Positions 44,870 through 54,160 of a DNA stretch of 64,000 nt are shown in pieces (position 1 is the first letter of the stretch; every line of letters starts with the position of its first letter). A model generated the notes under the pieces. The model made no database searches and was not told the origin of the DNA. It saw only the letters and a list, made by a program, of their open reading frames with translations. Origin of the DNA: Lepus europaeus (Eukaryota; Chordata; Mammalia; Lagomorpha; Leporidae); contig NC_084850.1 of the NCBI RefSeq assembly GCF_033115175.1, positions 19,747,218 to 19,811,217 of the forward strand, given 5' to 3'. The position numbers were made by a program, and so were the translations under genes.

Positions 44870-46780
44870 TAGAAGGGCTGGCTATTGCACTAACGTGGGC
44901 CTTTAAAGTTTTCTGTGTTTTTGCTGAGTCCTTCACCCCAATCACATAAGAAAGGATGAGAACCCACTGGTGGAACCTCCTTTGGCTTTTGGGCTGAGAG
45001 TGTGCACACAGGTCCCTTTTTATACTTATGGTCCTTTTGCTCTCCCAATGTACACATTCTCTAAATAGATCTGTGAGCTAGCCATAAAGAAGTAATGAGG
45101 TTTTCAGCTACAGAACTCTATCAGCCCTTTGAAAGGGAAATGCTCAAGAAGAGCAGGAGTAAGAACAGATTTTTAACAATTGGGAATGGTTTCAGCTTGA
45201 GTCTCAAAGTTTCAATAGCTTAAGACTTTTTAGAACACCATGTAGTCCCAAATAGGACTTGGTGATTAGTGAAGTGCAATACATAAATATGAATGGCACT
45301 CCTTTAATCCATGCACACAGCTTCCAAGCTCAAGGCTCAAGGCTCAAAGCAACAAAGCATTGCCTCCTCCCTGGAGGCATCTGAGTGACCATAAGATGAA
45401 CTGGGGGCTGAGTGTAGTGGGTGAGGGAACAAGGGCTATTCTATCTCTGTTTGAAATTCCCAGGGTTCAGAGGAGAGAAAGTACTTCTGAATTTCACCTT
45501 CCCTTTGTTTGGCTAACTAGACTCTCAAAATGCAGTTGAATGTGTGCGCATAGTGTCCCTCGTGAGGAAAAAGAGAAGGAAAATTACATGTGTAGTGTGC
45601 ATTAGTAGTCCCTGTCACAGGGATTTAGGATACAAAATGGTATCAGTCGTCCTTCCTGTACCTCCCTCTATGTGAGGCACCTTCCACCTGCCTGTACTAT
45701 GATGAGTTCTCTTGCCTTGTGACACTCACCAGTAATGTAGGGCAAATAACCTGTATGCTCTTGGTAAAAGAAAGTATATTAAGTATCCAGGGTGTTCATG
45801 ACACTAAATATGAATTAGAATTTTTAATATTCCCCATCATCAAGGGATAAGGGTATTAAGTACTCAGCTGTAATTGACATCACACTAGACATTATTTAGT
45901 ACATTTCCTTAGGAGTGTATGCTGTATAAACAATAACTTTTTTTTAGCATCAGAAACTCCCTGAAGGAGGCCCAACAGTTTGTGTTTTAACAAATCATCT
46001 CAACTCCTCTTTCCTTCTCATTTTCTCCCATCTGGATTTTACCAATTTTTAACCCTGTTAGAAATTCCAAAGCCTCTTAAAGGGCATTCCTTGATATTTT
46101 ATGCTTTTTGGCATCCTATGAAGCTTCCTTTATATTGCAAGCCTGTATTTAGAATGAGAAGGCACAGCCCTTATTTACTCTACTTTATTTGAAGTCAGGA
46201 AGAAAAAGAGGACATTTTCTTGCCCTTTAATAATTTTAAGACTAGACCTTTTCAACACTCCAGTAGTCATCCAAAATATTTTCATTTCTTCCTCCTTTAG
46301 TACCTGGGGGGACTCTTAGTACCCTCTTTCATTCATTCCATAAATATTCCTTACAGGACAAACAGTGTGATAAATGTGGCGTGTGTTCATTTACACATGC
46401 AATTTGAAGTTGGGCCCCAAAACTCAGCATTCATTGACTCTACAGTATCTTTCTAGAATGAAGCCCCTTTAAGAGGAGTCCTATCTCCATTACTAGATAT
46501 TAACATCCTATTTTTAATGGTTTCTTACCCAGTAATTTGAGTCAATTCCATTAAATGTTTAAGAGACAGCTATACTGATACTTGCATTGGGAGATGTAGT
46601 TATGGGAAGATCTTACCAACTAGAAACTGCACCTTTGAAATGGCTCAGTAACCACAGTGAGGGAATGGAGAAAGGGAGAGGTGGAAGAGGTGATTTAGGA
46701 ATTACAAGCATACTGGGGCTCATTGACTGGGAAACAGGAGAGGTGGAAGGAGTACTAACCCACGAGTTAGATGTATAAGG
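44870..46780. other. Intergenic, nothing recognised
   Basis: Unique-looking sequence. A short triple repeat of caaggct lies near 45325-45350. No gene. Confidence 0.4.
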
Positions 46781-46782
46781 AC

Positions 46783-46908
46783 ACTTCAAAAAGTTTGTGG
46801 AAAATGCATGCTATGAAAAAAAAAAAAAAAACGATGTACAGATTTCAAAATCTTTTCACCAAAATAAACTTATCCTTTAATTCCATTTTCCATGGACTTT
46901 TTGAAGTC
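46783..46908. mobile_element. Mariner-like MITE
   Basis: Terminal inverted repeats acttcaaaaagtttgtgg (left) and ccatggactttttgaagt (right), about 125 bp, with an A17 run inside. The same ends occur at 32993-33455 and 63145-63340. No transposase. Confidence 0.65.
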
Positions 46909-46911
46909 ATG

Positions 46912-47062
46912 GACTTGAATCCTGACTCTGCCATTTCCTAAGTTGCACCGGCCTTGGACAGGTTAGTTAACCTCCTTGCACTTACTTCCTTGTCATGAAG
47001 TAGGCCATGTCAGACCTTTAGCATCGTGCCGGCCACTGAGTAGGAACTAGACAAATGATAGG
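46912..47062 (+). repeat. MIR-like ancient SINE
   Basis: Contains cttgaatcctgactctgcc, ttggacaggttagttaacctcc and a diverged 3' half. Confidence 0.65.
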
Positions 47063-48180
47063 TCTTACTACCTTCCATTAAGTAACGTGGACACTTACCT
47101 ACTACTCCAAACAGATTGCCGCCACTGCTATACCCTTCCTCTCTGAGCTTTGCATGATCTTACACTTCGCATGGATATTCCCTCCATGGCAGGTGCGGCC
47201 TCTTCTTTCTCTCCTCAGAAGTTCACTGTCCCTACTCTGGTGAACTTAGGCAATGAAAATCAGCCTATAGCATCCTTTTAGTCTGCTCAAAGTGGAGAGC
47301 AAGGTCCCCATGGGGAAGAGAAAAAGAGGTGCTAAGGGTCAGTTGGTGGGGGCTGGTGCTGCAGGGAGAAATTCCCAAGCCAAAAAGGCTACCATGAACT
47401 GAGCAAGAGATAACCAGGCTCTGATCTACGTCTGTAACTTAGGAGTGAAGAAAGCACAGATTCAGGAAAATGTGAGGAGATTTGGCAAGAAGCAAGTCCA
47501 GATTAGAAACATTACTCTTCACGGTGCATCACAGCCAAGCTGCAACAGATTCATGGCAAGAGTCAGAGAGGAGAGGAGAAGGAATGCAAGAGCAGAGCTC
47601 TGTCTCCACAGTGGGAGCCACCACGTGGCTGGGAAGCTTAAAACTAGTACAGTGCTATGATGGTGGCAGTTTCACTGAAAAGTTGTTAGACTTGCTAAGG
47701 CTGTTGAATGTTTTCTTTTTTAAATGTGAATACAACTTCTAAAAATGTCATCTTTTAATAGAAAAAATAAAGTGACAATTCCTCGACCTATCGTGGCTGT
47801 GGTTTCTGAGTATTTTTCCTGTTGGTGTAAGGTTTAAGGGGGGAAAAGAGCCAAGGAGGAAACCAAGTGAGAAGGATTCCAGTTCTCTTGTGCTCGCTGG
47901 GGAACACACATGTTACAAATACAGGGAGGAGAGCAGAGGTACCGCCTGGGTCCTTTCCCAGCTCTGCATCTGTTCTGGCTCCAGAATAGACTGCACTCTC
48001 CCCAAGCTGGCAGTCTTCGCTTCCAATATTTTTCTGAGAAAAGTACAGACAGTCTCATGGGCGTTCCTTAGGGATTTGCTGTGGCCCGAAGGAAATGTCT
48101 CAGAGTAGCCTGATACACATCATTGCCCTAAGAGTCTTTCAGGGAGACTCGGAGGCCATGGAAGGCAGAGCTTATTTCAC
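47063..48180. other. Intergenic; possible unidentified retrocopy at 47270-47780
   Basis: 47270-47780 ends with an aataaag signal (47766) and contains basic-residue-rich short frames, which could be a decayed processed copy. I do not recognise the parent gene, and no A tail or target duplication is clear. Confidence 0.3.
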
Positions 48181-48245
48181 GGACTCCTTGTCCCCATACT
48201 GCCAAGCGCACAGTAGGTATTCATTAAAAGTTTAATTGAATGACT
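48181..48245 (+). repeat. L2-like 3' end
   Basis: gccaagcgcacagtaggtattcattaaa followed by a gaatga ending is typical of the L2 3' terminus. Confidence 0.45.
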
Positions 48246-48400
48246 TCCTTACCAAATGAAGTTTAAATTTCACAGTAATCTATGAAAAATGTTAAAGGGA
48301 AAGAAGAGTTATCCGCAGCTTAAAAATCCTTAACTACCATACCAACTAATATAGTGGATCTTATATGTACTTTTTTTTAATTTTTAAAAATCTATTTTTG

Positions 48401-48722
48401 GGGCCAATGATGTGGTGTAATAGCCTAAGCCTCCGCCTGTGGCACCGGCATCCCATATGGGCATCAGTTCGAGTCCTGGCTCTCCTCTTCAGGTCCGGCT
48501 CCCTGCTAATGACCTGGGAAAGCAGTAGAAGACAACCCAAGTGCTTGGGCCCCTGCACCCACATGGGAGACACGGAAGAAGCTCCTGGCTTCAGATAGGC
48601 CCAGCTCCAGCCTTTGTGACCATCTGGGGAGTAAATCAGCAGATGGAAGACCTTTCTCTGTCTCTCCCTCTCCTTGTCTGTAACTATACCTCTCAAATAA
48701 ATAAATAAAATCTTTTTTTAAA
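48401..48722 (+). mobile_element. Lagomorph C-type SINE inserted in another SINE's tail
   Basis: Flanks AAAAATCTATTTTT occur on both sides (48387-48400 and about 48721-48735). The target is the T-rich tail side of a minus-strand SINE, whose body follows at 48722-48870. Confidence 0.88.
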
Positions 48723-48870
48723 AAATCTATTTTTATTTATTTGAAAGAGGGGGGACATAGAGAGAGTATACACTCTCTCTCATCTACTGGCTCACTCCTG
48801 AAATGCCTGGACTGTCCCTTATCTGGGCTGGAGCTGGAACCAGGAGCTAGGAATGCAATCCAGGTCTCCC
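48722..48870 (-). mobile_element. Partial lagomorph SINE, minus strand
   Basis: Starts as tttttatttatttgaaagag and stops abruptly at ccaggtctccc, losing the tRNA-like head. An (AATAA)n-rich stretch follows to 48940. Confidence 0.75.
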
Positions 48871-48954
48871 AATAAATAAATAAAATAAACAAAATATTTT
48901 TTAAAATAAATAAATATTTTAAATAAATAATTTAAAAAAAAATCTATTGTTAAG

Positions 48955-49252
48955 GGCCGGCACTGTGGCACAGAGGGTTAACGGCAGGGCCTGAAGCACC
49001 GGCATCCCATATGGGTGCTGGTTCGAGACCCAGCTGCTCCACTTTCGATCCAGCTCTCTGCTATGGCCTGGGAAAGCAGTAGAAGATGGCCCACATGGGA
49101 GACCTAGAAGAAGCTCCTGGCTCCTGGCTTCGGATCGGCACGGCTCCAGTCATTGCAGCCAACTAGGAAGTGGACCATCAGATGGAAGACCTTTCTCTTT
49201 TTCTCTCTCTCTCTAACTCTGGCTTTCAAATAAATAATAAATAAATCTTTAA
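48955..49252 (+). mobile_element. Lagomorph C-type SINE
   Basis: Head gggccggcactgtggcacag, catcccatatgggtgctggttcgag, tail aaataaataataaataaatc. Confidence 0.88.
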
Positions 49253-49568
49253 AAATATATTTTTATTTATTTGAGAGAGTGCATGCTCTTCTCTCTCTCA
49301 TCCACACTCTCTCTCATCACTCTTAAAATGCCTACACTGTTCCTCAGCTGGGCTGGGAGCTGGAGCCAGGAGCTTTGAATGCAATCCAGGTCTCCCATGT
49401 GGGTGGCAGGGACCTAACTACTGGAGCCATCACCTGCCACCTCCCCGGGGTTCACATTAGCAAGAAGCTTGAATTCAAATCAGAGTTGAGACTTGAACCC
49501 AGACACTCCCATGTGGGACATGGGCATTCCAAACAGTGGTTTAACTAGTTAGGCCAAACATCTGCCTC
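49253..49568 (-). mobile_element. Lagomorph C-type SINE, minus strand
   Basis: Tail tatatttttatttatttgagag, body with ccaggtctcccatgtgggtgg, head ending ggccaaacatctgcctcc. Tail-to-tail with the plus-strand SINE on its left. Confidence 0.82.
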
Positions 49569-50179
49569 CTCTGTTTGAATGTTTATTCAAACATTTGAAA
49601 TGAAACAATTGGGGATTTTGAACACTGATTAGACATTTGATAATATTATTTTGTCCCACACTGTGTTTTCAAAAAGTTTTAATGTCGTCATTTAAAAATA
49701 TGCGATTTTTGACATTAAATTTCAGATTTCCTGCTTATTTTGAAAACCGAGGTGATCTGGCAACCGATGGACCTATCACCCCACTCAACAACCATGGGCT
49801 CGAATTAAAGCTTGGTTACAGTCTTTTGGAGGCAGAGCAACAGCTCCCACAGTCTCCACCTCAAAAAAAGTGCCAATTCTACAAAGTTTTTCGAGAAACC
49901 CCAAACAGGACTCTTATCTCTTCCTTCTTTTTGGAACCCATTTTAATCACTTGCCAAGCGCCTAGCCTGTGCTGCCTATATTTGGTTATTTGTGAATGTC
50001 TTTTTCCCCTCTTTCCACAGTCTGGAGTCTGGTTGGATTAAGGCTGTTAGAGTATCTAAATGTTGGAAAGATGATGGAGGGTGATTCCCTGTGTGTAATT
50101 CTCCATCACACTTTATTTTTCCAAGTGGCACTGTTTACAAGTAAGCTGAAGACAAGCTTTCTAGATTAAAAATATTCCC
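49569..50179. other. Intergenic, nothing recognised
   Basis: A frame of 134 codons (49637-50041) has no domain and no splice context, and I do not support it as a gene. Confidence 0.4.
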
Positions 50180-50645
50180 CGGCTTCTTTTGGCAAACTTC
50201 AAACCAGAGAAGAGTTTAAAGAAGAGTAAAAGGAACATTTGCGTGAGCACCGAGATTTTTAACATTGTGCAGTATTTGCTCTCTTATCTGTTTTTCCCCC
50301 TGAACTACTTGCCAGTGTGTTTCAGACATTATGAGCCTTCACTCCTAAATTATTCAGCATTTATTTCTTCAGACGAAGAACATTTTCCTACATAGCCACA
50401 ATATCATTCTCATATCCAAGCAATTTGACCATAATGAAATATTACCTACTATACAGTTCATATTCTAAATATACCAATCATCCCAATAACAAATGCCCTT
50501 TAAAGTTACTTTTTTAAAATCCTTATTCCAATCAAGGATCATGCATTGCATTTGGTTTCCTTAACCCACCTGGGATCCAGAGCTCTTTCTGATTTCTATT
50601 TTATTCTTCTATGACATCAACATTTTGAAGCATCCAGACTAATTG
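50180..50645 (+). mobile_element. Old L1 (L1M-class) fragment
   Basis: Related to 5681-6560: catagccacaatatcattctc, atcatcccaataacaaatgcc and atcaaggatcatgcattgcatttgg in order. Confidence 0.5.
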
Positions 50646-50740
50646 TTTTGCAGCATATGCACAGTCTAGATTTGTCTGGATGCTTTTTCCTTTTTCTTTT
50701 TCTTTTAAACTTTGGACTTCCTTGTTTGCTTTTTTTTTTT

Positions 50741-51077
50741 TTAAGATTTATTTATTTATTTGAAAGTCAGAGTTACACAAAGAGAGGAGAGAGAGAGAGA
50801 AGGAGAGAGAGAGAGAGAGTCTTCCATCCTCTGGTTCACTCCACAATTGGCCACAATAGCTAGAGCTACGCTGATCCGAAGCCAGGATCCAGGAGCTTCT
50901 TCCAGGCCTCCCACGTGGGTGCAGAGGCCCAAGCACTTGGGCCATCTTCTATTGCTTTCTCAGGCCATAGCAGGAAGCTGGATTGGAAGTGGAGCAGCCT
51001 GGTCTCGAACTGGTGCCTATATGGGATGCCGGCACTTCTGGCAGTAGCTTTACCCACTAAGCCACAACGCCAGCCCC
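50741..51077 (-). mobile_element. Lagomorph C-type SINE, minus strand
   Basis: Tail tttttaagatttatttatttatttg, (GA)n at 50784-50818, body ccaggcctcccacgtgggtgc and head ending cacaacgccagcccc. Confidence 0.9.
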
Positions 51078-51153
51078 TGAATGCTTTTTTCATTATTAGA
51101 TTTGAGTTCAACAACTTTGCAAGAAACTACAAAAATGATACTGAACTTTTTTT

Positions 51154-51490
51154 TTTTAAAAAGATTTATTTACTTATTTGAAAAGCAGTTACAGAGAGAG
51201 GGAAACACACACACACACACACACACATGAGGAGAGAGAGAGAGAGAGATTTCATCACTGGTTCACTCCCCAAATGTCTGCAATAGGCAGGCTGAAGCCA
51301 GGAGACAGGAGCTTCATCCCACTGTCCTGCAAGTGCAGAATCCAAGCACTTGAGCCATCTCCTACTTTTTTCCCAGGTGCATTAGCAAGAAGCTGGATGG
51401 GAAGTGAAGCAATAAGCCCTGGAACCAGTTCCCAAATGGGATGCTGGCATCACAGGTGGCAGGTTAACTCGCTGTGTCACAATGCCAGCC
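51154..51490 (-). mobile_element. Lagomorph C-type SINE with target duplication
   Basis: The 9-bp repeat ATGATACTG lies at 51135-51143 and 51491-51499. A (CA)n run at 51206-51227 lies in the GA position. Confidence 0.87.
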
Positions 51491-51539
51491 ATGATACTGC
51501 ATATTTCAAAATTTTCTGTTAGTGAAGTCCCAGGCAAGT

Positions 51540-51985
51540 TCACCAATGCTGAACTTATGTTTGTTTATTTGTGTGTGTTTTGCTGATGCCCTAGTTATAT
51601 GTGTGTCCTATTAATATTCATGGCCAACATCAAGGATATCATGCAAAGCATTGATCTGTGTAATTTCTGAGATGCAGGGCTTTGGGTGCTACAATGCCAA
51701 ACTGGTTTTCCCCCTCTAGTATTAGTACACATCCTCACCAGTTCTTCTTGTTCACTCTTTAATTTCTGTCAAATCTGTAGGTGTTATGATCTTTTTATTA
51801 GCTACTAAGAGCAACTTTTCTTCTGTCTATTGGCCATTTGTGTTTTCTCTCCTATGAGAGGCCTAGTTATAACTTTGCCTTTTCTCTGCATTTTGGAATC
51901 TGCTCTTTGCTTATGTATTTTTATATTTCACATTCTGGATAGTAATCATTCATAAATTTTATGTCAGCTTTCATAAAATAGTATC
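51540..51985 (-). mobile_element. Old L1-type fragment
   Basis: Text such as acatcctcaccagttcttcttg, ctgtctattggccatttgtg and ctacaatgccaaactgg matches the antisense 3' ORF2/3'UTR style of old mammalian L1s. Confidence 0.5.
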
Positions 51986-51989
51986 ATTT

Positions 51990-52225
51990 AATGCTAGCTG
52001 CGTGGACACCACAGTGAGATATTTTGTTTACAAATTCCAGTTCTGTCACTTGCTATGTGACTCTGGATAAATGATTTAACCTCTCTGCTTTAGTTACAAC
52101 TGTAAAAATGGGACTGATAAGGGTGCATCCCTCATAGGGTAATAGGGGGACTACACGAGGTAATAGATGTTATGTGGTCAGGGCAGTGCCTAGCACATAA
52201 TAAAATACATATTTGCTGCTCTTTG
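51990..52225 (+). repeat. MIR-like ancient SINE
   Basis: Clear: ctgtcacttgctatgtgactctgg, aatgatttaacctctctgc, acgaggtaatagatgttatg, gcagtgcctagcacataata. Confidence 0.75.
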
Positions 52226-52258
52226 CTTCTTCCATTTTGTATAGCTGTCTTGTCATTT

Positions 52259-52556
52259 TTAAAAAAAGTTTATCTATTTAGTTGAAATGCACAGTTACAC
52301 ACAGAGGGGTAAAGGGAGAGAGAAAAATCTTCCACCTCCTGGTTCACTCCCTAGATGGCTGCAAGTCAGGAGCTTGGAACTCCATCCAGGTTTCCTATGT
52401 GGGTGCAGGGGCGTAAAGACTTCTGCTGCTTTCCAAAGTCCCTTTGTAGGAAGCTGGATTGGAAGTGGAGCAGCCAGAACTCAAACTTGAGTCCATATGG
52501 AATGCCGGCAGGTCTCAGGCAGCAGCTTTACCTGGTACGCTACAACGCAGCCACCC
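52259..52556 (-). mobile_element. Lagomorph C-type SINE, minus strand, old
   Basis: Tail aaaaaaagtttatctatttag, ctcctggttcactccctagatgg, head ending with tacaacgcagccaccc. Confidence 0.78.
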
Positions 52557-53130
52557 CTACCTTGCCATTTCTCATTCTGAGATTGAGTGAGCTCATCAAA
52601 GGGTGTATCCTACAAGTGATCTCCTGCCCCTTTTTGGGGTCTCCACCATATCTGCAACTCCAATAATAAACTGCTTCCTTATAACCTGTGTCACAACACA
52701 CAAGTAACAAGGATGACTCCACCTTGAACGGGCAAGTGCTTCAGGCCAAGTGAGATTTTCCTTGTGTATGGGTAAAAAAAAAAAAAAAAAACAATCTGCA
52801 ACCTTGAAGGGCTCCCCTGCACCCGCCGCACCCAGCCCTTAGTGTGGAGAGATGAATGCCAATAAGACCTAACAGTGTCATGATTGGTTCTGCAACTCTT
52901 TAAGAAAGTCTGTTCACAATGGGGGCCCTGGCTCCTTGTAGCAACCTGTTCCCCTTCCAGTGTACCCCTGGGCCTACTGGGGCTTTCTTTGTGTAGTGTC
53001 CGAAAGACTAGAAAACTCGTGATGTAAGCGCACACGAGGAGGTATCGCTTGCACGCTCCTTGAACCGCTAAAGCTGGAACTTTATTGCGCTGCCAGGTAG
53101 ATGTCATAAAAGGACAGAAATTTCACACGG
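52557..53130. other. Sequence upstream of the MAP7D3 promoter
   Basis: It contains an A18 run (52764-52781). CpG density rises from about 52800. No recognised gene. Confidence 0.45.
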
Positions 53131-54160
53131 CCACACAGGTCGCTGATTGGCTGGCGCCCAGGATGCTGCAACAGAAAGGACCGAACGTAGGAGAGGGCTT
53201 CTTCAGAACCGGGAGTGGGCGCCCAGTGGATGCGACGAAGCGGTGCCTGAACAGCCGCGCCGCCAATACTGATGGTCCGAAGTGGGCGGGGCGGCCCCTC
53301 CGGGCCTGGCCCGCCGCTCCACCCCTCTCCACCGCCCCGCCCCATCCCACCCCGCCGCCTCTCCCTACCGCTCCGCCCCGTCCCGCCCCGCCTCTCCGCC
53401 CCGCCGCCCCGTCGCGTCCCGCCCAACCTCCCCTACCTATTGCTCCGCCGCCGCTACCCACCGCCCCGCCCCGCCCCACCTCCCAGCCCAGACTCCCCGC
53501 TGCCCCGGCCACTGCCCCCGCCGCTGTCCCTGCGGAGGCCGCGCCAGCGCCTGCGCAGTTCGGTCAGAGGGGCACCAGCAGTTCCAGCCCGGGTCCGGGT
53601 GATGGCGGCCCGCCCCAGCGCCAGTGGCGGCGCCTGCGGTGGCACATCTTTAAGGGGGCTCCGAGAACAAATGGGTGAGCGGGCTGGCGGCTCGGACCCG
53701 TGCGGGGGGCGGAGTTCCCGTGGCCGACTCATTGGAGCTGGGCGACAGGCGCCAGAAAACTTTCCTCCTGCGTCCCCTCGCGCTGTCCGGTCCTACCCTC
53801 AGCCCCACTGGAGCCTCCTGGTATCGGACTGGAATGGGGAGTCCTGGGCCGGGCGCGGCGGGGGGAAACGGTCACCCAGCGCCACCAACGACCGAAGTCC
53901 CGCTGCTCGTGGCAAAAGCCATGCGGGCGATGCGCGAGGGAACTAACGGGCGCTATGGGCGCAGGGACGGGACAGGGAGCTTCGAACCCCGGACCCCGCG
54001 AACGGACTGCCTGTCGTTCGGAGCAGCGAAAGCCCATGCAACAGTCGCATGGGCCTCTCCGCTGCAGGCACCCGCCGGGAGGGACCCCGCGCGCCGGCGC
54101 CGCCTTCGCGGCCAGGGCAGTCGTTCGAGGCACGGAAAGTTTGAGTTTTTCCCAACCCTG
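53131..54160 (+). promoter_or_regulatory. MAP7D3: MAP7D3 CpG-island promoter
   Basis: A CpG-dense, TATA-less region surrounds exon 1. Visible sites: an inverted CCAAT box (ATTGG at 53146-53150), a GC box gggcggggcgg (53284-53294), many C-rich GC boxes on the other strand across 53325-53480, an NRF1-like gcgcctgcgcag (53547-53558), and a YY1-like gatggcggc overlapping the start codon (53601-53609). Together these suit broad, dispersed initiation of a widely expressed gene, probably within 53150-53600. Open frames on both strands here are due to GC richness. The exact start site cannot be read from sequence. Confidence 0.8.
53602..53674 (+). CDS. MAP7D3: MAP7D3 coding exon 1
   Basis: It encodes residues 1-24 plus the first base of codon 25. 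The ATG at 53602 has G at -3 and G at +4, and the peptide starts MAARPSASGGACGGTSLRGL. The 5' splice site is atgg|gtgagc at 53675. I chose this start because it begins the Ala/Gly-rich tail expected of the family and lies on the YY1-type site. The frame is open upstream to at least 53272, so an N-terminal extension cannot be excluded from sequence alone. MAP7D3 is a MAP7/ensconsin-family microtubule-associated protein that decorates microtubules and helps recruit kinesin-1. The exon is joined in phase to exon 2 at 57387, 3.7 kb downstream. Confidence 0.85.

Noticed and set aside
49637..50041. 134-codon plus-strand frame
   Set aside because: No recognisable domain, no splice or promoter context, partly old repeat.
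53085..53678. Long overlapping open frames on both strands across the CpG island
   Set aside because: GC-rich DNA has few stops. The frames are Pro/Ala/Arg or Gly-rich without domains; only the frame holding the MAP7D3 start is supported, by its continuation through phased exons.
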